Origin: Solirubrobacteraceae bacterium | GTDB lineage: Bacteria; Actinomycetota; Thermoleophilia; Solirubrobacterales; Solirubrobacteraceae | Length of the DNA: 7,455 bases | Assembly: GCA_030038955.1 (NCBI GenBank) | Contig: JASHQV010000072.1 | Location: 1 to 7,455, forward strand | Direction: 5' to 3' | In this document: positions 6,541-7,455 of the stretch, piece by piece | Position numbering within the stretch: the stretch's first letter is position 1 | Layout: the number at the start of each line of letters is the position of its first letter | Notes under the pieces: model-generated | Databases searched by the model: none | What the model was told of the DNA's origin: nothing | What the model saw: only the letters and a program-made list of their open reading frames with translations | Program-made: the position numbers and the translations under genes

Positions 6541-7029
6541 ATGGCCATTGACTTCAAGCAGCCAAGCTGGCAGGCGGACAGATACGCCGGTCGCCACGTC
6601 GCTCCTGTGGGCGCTCAGGCAGGGGCCCGGGAGCTTGCCGCGAATGTCTACGAGCTCGACCCGGGCGCCGTCGGCTCACCGTTGCACGTTCACCACGCCA
6701 ACGAGGAGCTACTGCTCGTCCTCTCCGGGACCCTCTCGCTGCATGGTCCGGACGGGACGCAGCTCCTCCCGGCCGGCGCGGTGGTCGCGTTCCCTCGGGG
6801 CCAGGCAGGTGCCCATAGCCTGGTCAACCGCTCTGACGCGCCCGTTCGCTATCTCGTCGTCTCGACCACCAACAGCCCTGACGTCGTCGAGTACCCCGAA
6901 ACAGGCGCGACGCTCGTCGTCCTCGCCGGGCGGCGCCTGGCCTATCCGCCCGGCGCCGATGCGGACCAAAAGCCCGTCGTCGCCGAAGCCATGCGGGCGG
7001 CAGCTGACCGAGACGCCTCACCTGGCTGA
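6541..7029 (+). CDS. Single-domain cupin protein of unknown function
   Basis: Small beta-barrel metal-binding protein, 162 residues. Cupin motif 1 is SPLHVHHANEELLLVLSG (46-63), with H49, H51 and E56 as expected metal ligands. Motif 2 is AGAVVAFPRGQAGAHSLVN (78-96), with H92 as the fourth ligand. NRSDAPVRYLVVST and DVVEYPETG are shared with a common family of bacterial cupins that have no assigned substrate. The fold could serve as a dioxygenase, isomerase or ligand sensor. ATG 6541 was chosen because family resemblance begins there; no strong ribosome site precedes it. The last dozen residues (AAADRDASPG) look unstructured. The truncated MBL-fold gene follows 20-60 nt later on the same strand, so the two could once have formed an operon. 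Confidence 0.88.
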   Translation: MAIDFKQPSWQADRYAGRHVAPVGAQAGARELAANVYELDPGAVGSPLHVHHANEELLLVLSGTLSLHGPDGTQLLPAGAVVAFPRGQAGAHSLVNRSDAPVRYLVVSTTNSPDVVEYPETGATLVVLAGRRLAYPPGADADQKPVVAEAMRAAADRDASPG

Positions 7030-7049
7030 GGCTGCAGCAGCGGCGCTGA

Positions 7050-7455
7050 CCGGCAGCGCACGGCCTCGGTGAGTCGCCGGGGCCCGCTGGGCTCTCCACC
7101 CATCCCCACTGGGATCACCTGCTCTGGCATGCCCGGTTCGGCGACGTGCCGCGCTACGCCACCGCTGCCGACGCCAACGCTGCCAGTGAAGCCCGAGAGC
7201 GTGCGCAGGCGATGGCGACGGAGAGCGCATCGGGGATCCCTCTCGAGCTGATCCCTCTCGAGGGGATCCCTCTCGAGCTGATCGCGATCGTTACCCCGCT
7301 GCCCGCGGGCGGCGGGCCCGTGCCGGGCGAGATCCTCGAGCATCAGGCGCATGCCGTTGGCCACGCCGCGGTCCTCCTCGCGGACCGTGGCGTACTGCTC
7401 GCCGGCGACATGCTCTCCGATGTCCTGATCCCACTTCTCGACGCTCGCCAGCCAG
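7050..7455 (+). pseudogene. 5'-truncated metallo-beta-lactamase-fold hydrolase (continues past right edge)
   Basis: Family resemblance starts abruptly at about 7086: LSTHPHWDHLLWHARFGD, with the zinc motif HxHxDH at 7101-7118. It continues with VPRYAT, then EHQAHAVGHAAVLLADRGV, LLAGDMLSDVLIPLLD and the window edge. The later His of VGH and the Asp of AGDM are further metal ligands, so the metal site itself looks intact. The N-terminal strands and helices, about 50-60 residues before HxHxDH in relatives, are missing. An in-frame TGA sits at 7047-7049, no ATG, GTG or TTG occurs between it and the zinc motif, and the cupin ends at 7029. The first in-frame GTG (7143) falls after HxHxDH. Likely an inactivated remnant; a non-standard start or an assembly error is the alternative. 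It contains the 15-bp repeat. Confidence 0.6.
7236..7283 (+). repeat. Three tandem 15-bp units in the MBL-fold fragment
   Basis: The units at 7236-7250, 7251-7265 and 7266-7280 are ATCCCTCTCGAG followed by CTG, GGG and CTG, then a partial fourth unit (ATC). Each unit is five codons in frame, giving IPLEL, IPLEG, IPLEL. The near-identity at DNA level points to recent slippage or duplication. Counts that change by whole units keep the frame. Confidence 0.9.

Overview
The window is high-G+C DNA with strong third-position G/C bias. It most likely comes from an actinobacterium, and the TatA and Mo-enzyme sequences suggest a soil lineage near Thermoleophilia/Solirubrobacterales. That placement is an inference from sequence feel, not from a search. 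Two parts differ in character: a tightly packed left half (about 1-5162) and a looser, scarred right half (about 5163-7455).

Left half. A minus-strand pair starts at 3547 and runs leftward: an Mrp/ApbC-type Fe-S cluster carrier ATPase (3547-2390), then a large Tat-exported molybdopterin oxidoreductase of the type II DMSO-reductase group (2393 to the left edge, 797 codons visible). The two overlap by 4 nt (ATGA). Divergent from them, across a 71-bp palindrome-rich gap, lie a small TatA translocase subunit (3619-3894) and, 8 nt later, a divergent Nramp-family metal transporter (3903-5162). In physical order the block holds a Fe-S enzyme with a twin-arginine signal, a candidate Fe-S carrier for it, a candidate export pore and a metal transporter. 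The natural reading is a maturation-and-export module for one respiratory-type molybdoenzyme. Its electron-transfer subunits and chaperone would be expected beyond the left edge. The substrate cannot be read from the sequence.

Right half. Between convergent genes lies a short degenerate piece of a tyrosine recombinase (about 5253-5384). Next is a minus-strand aspartate/glutamate racemase-family enzyme (6141-5419). A 399-bp gap follows, carrying what looks like one terminus of an IS21-family insertion sequence (about 6251-6306). Then come a single-domain cupin (6541-7029) and a metallo-beta-lactamase-fold gene that lacks its N-terminal part (about 7050 to the right edge) and contains a codon-aligned 15-bp tandem repeat. 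The recombinase scrap, IS end and truncated gene suggest past mobile-element activity on this side.

No RNA gene, CRISPR array or replication origin was seen.
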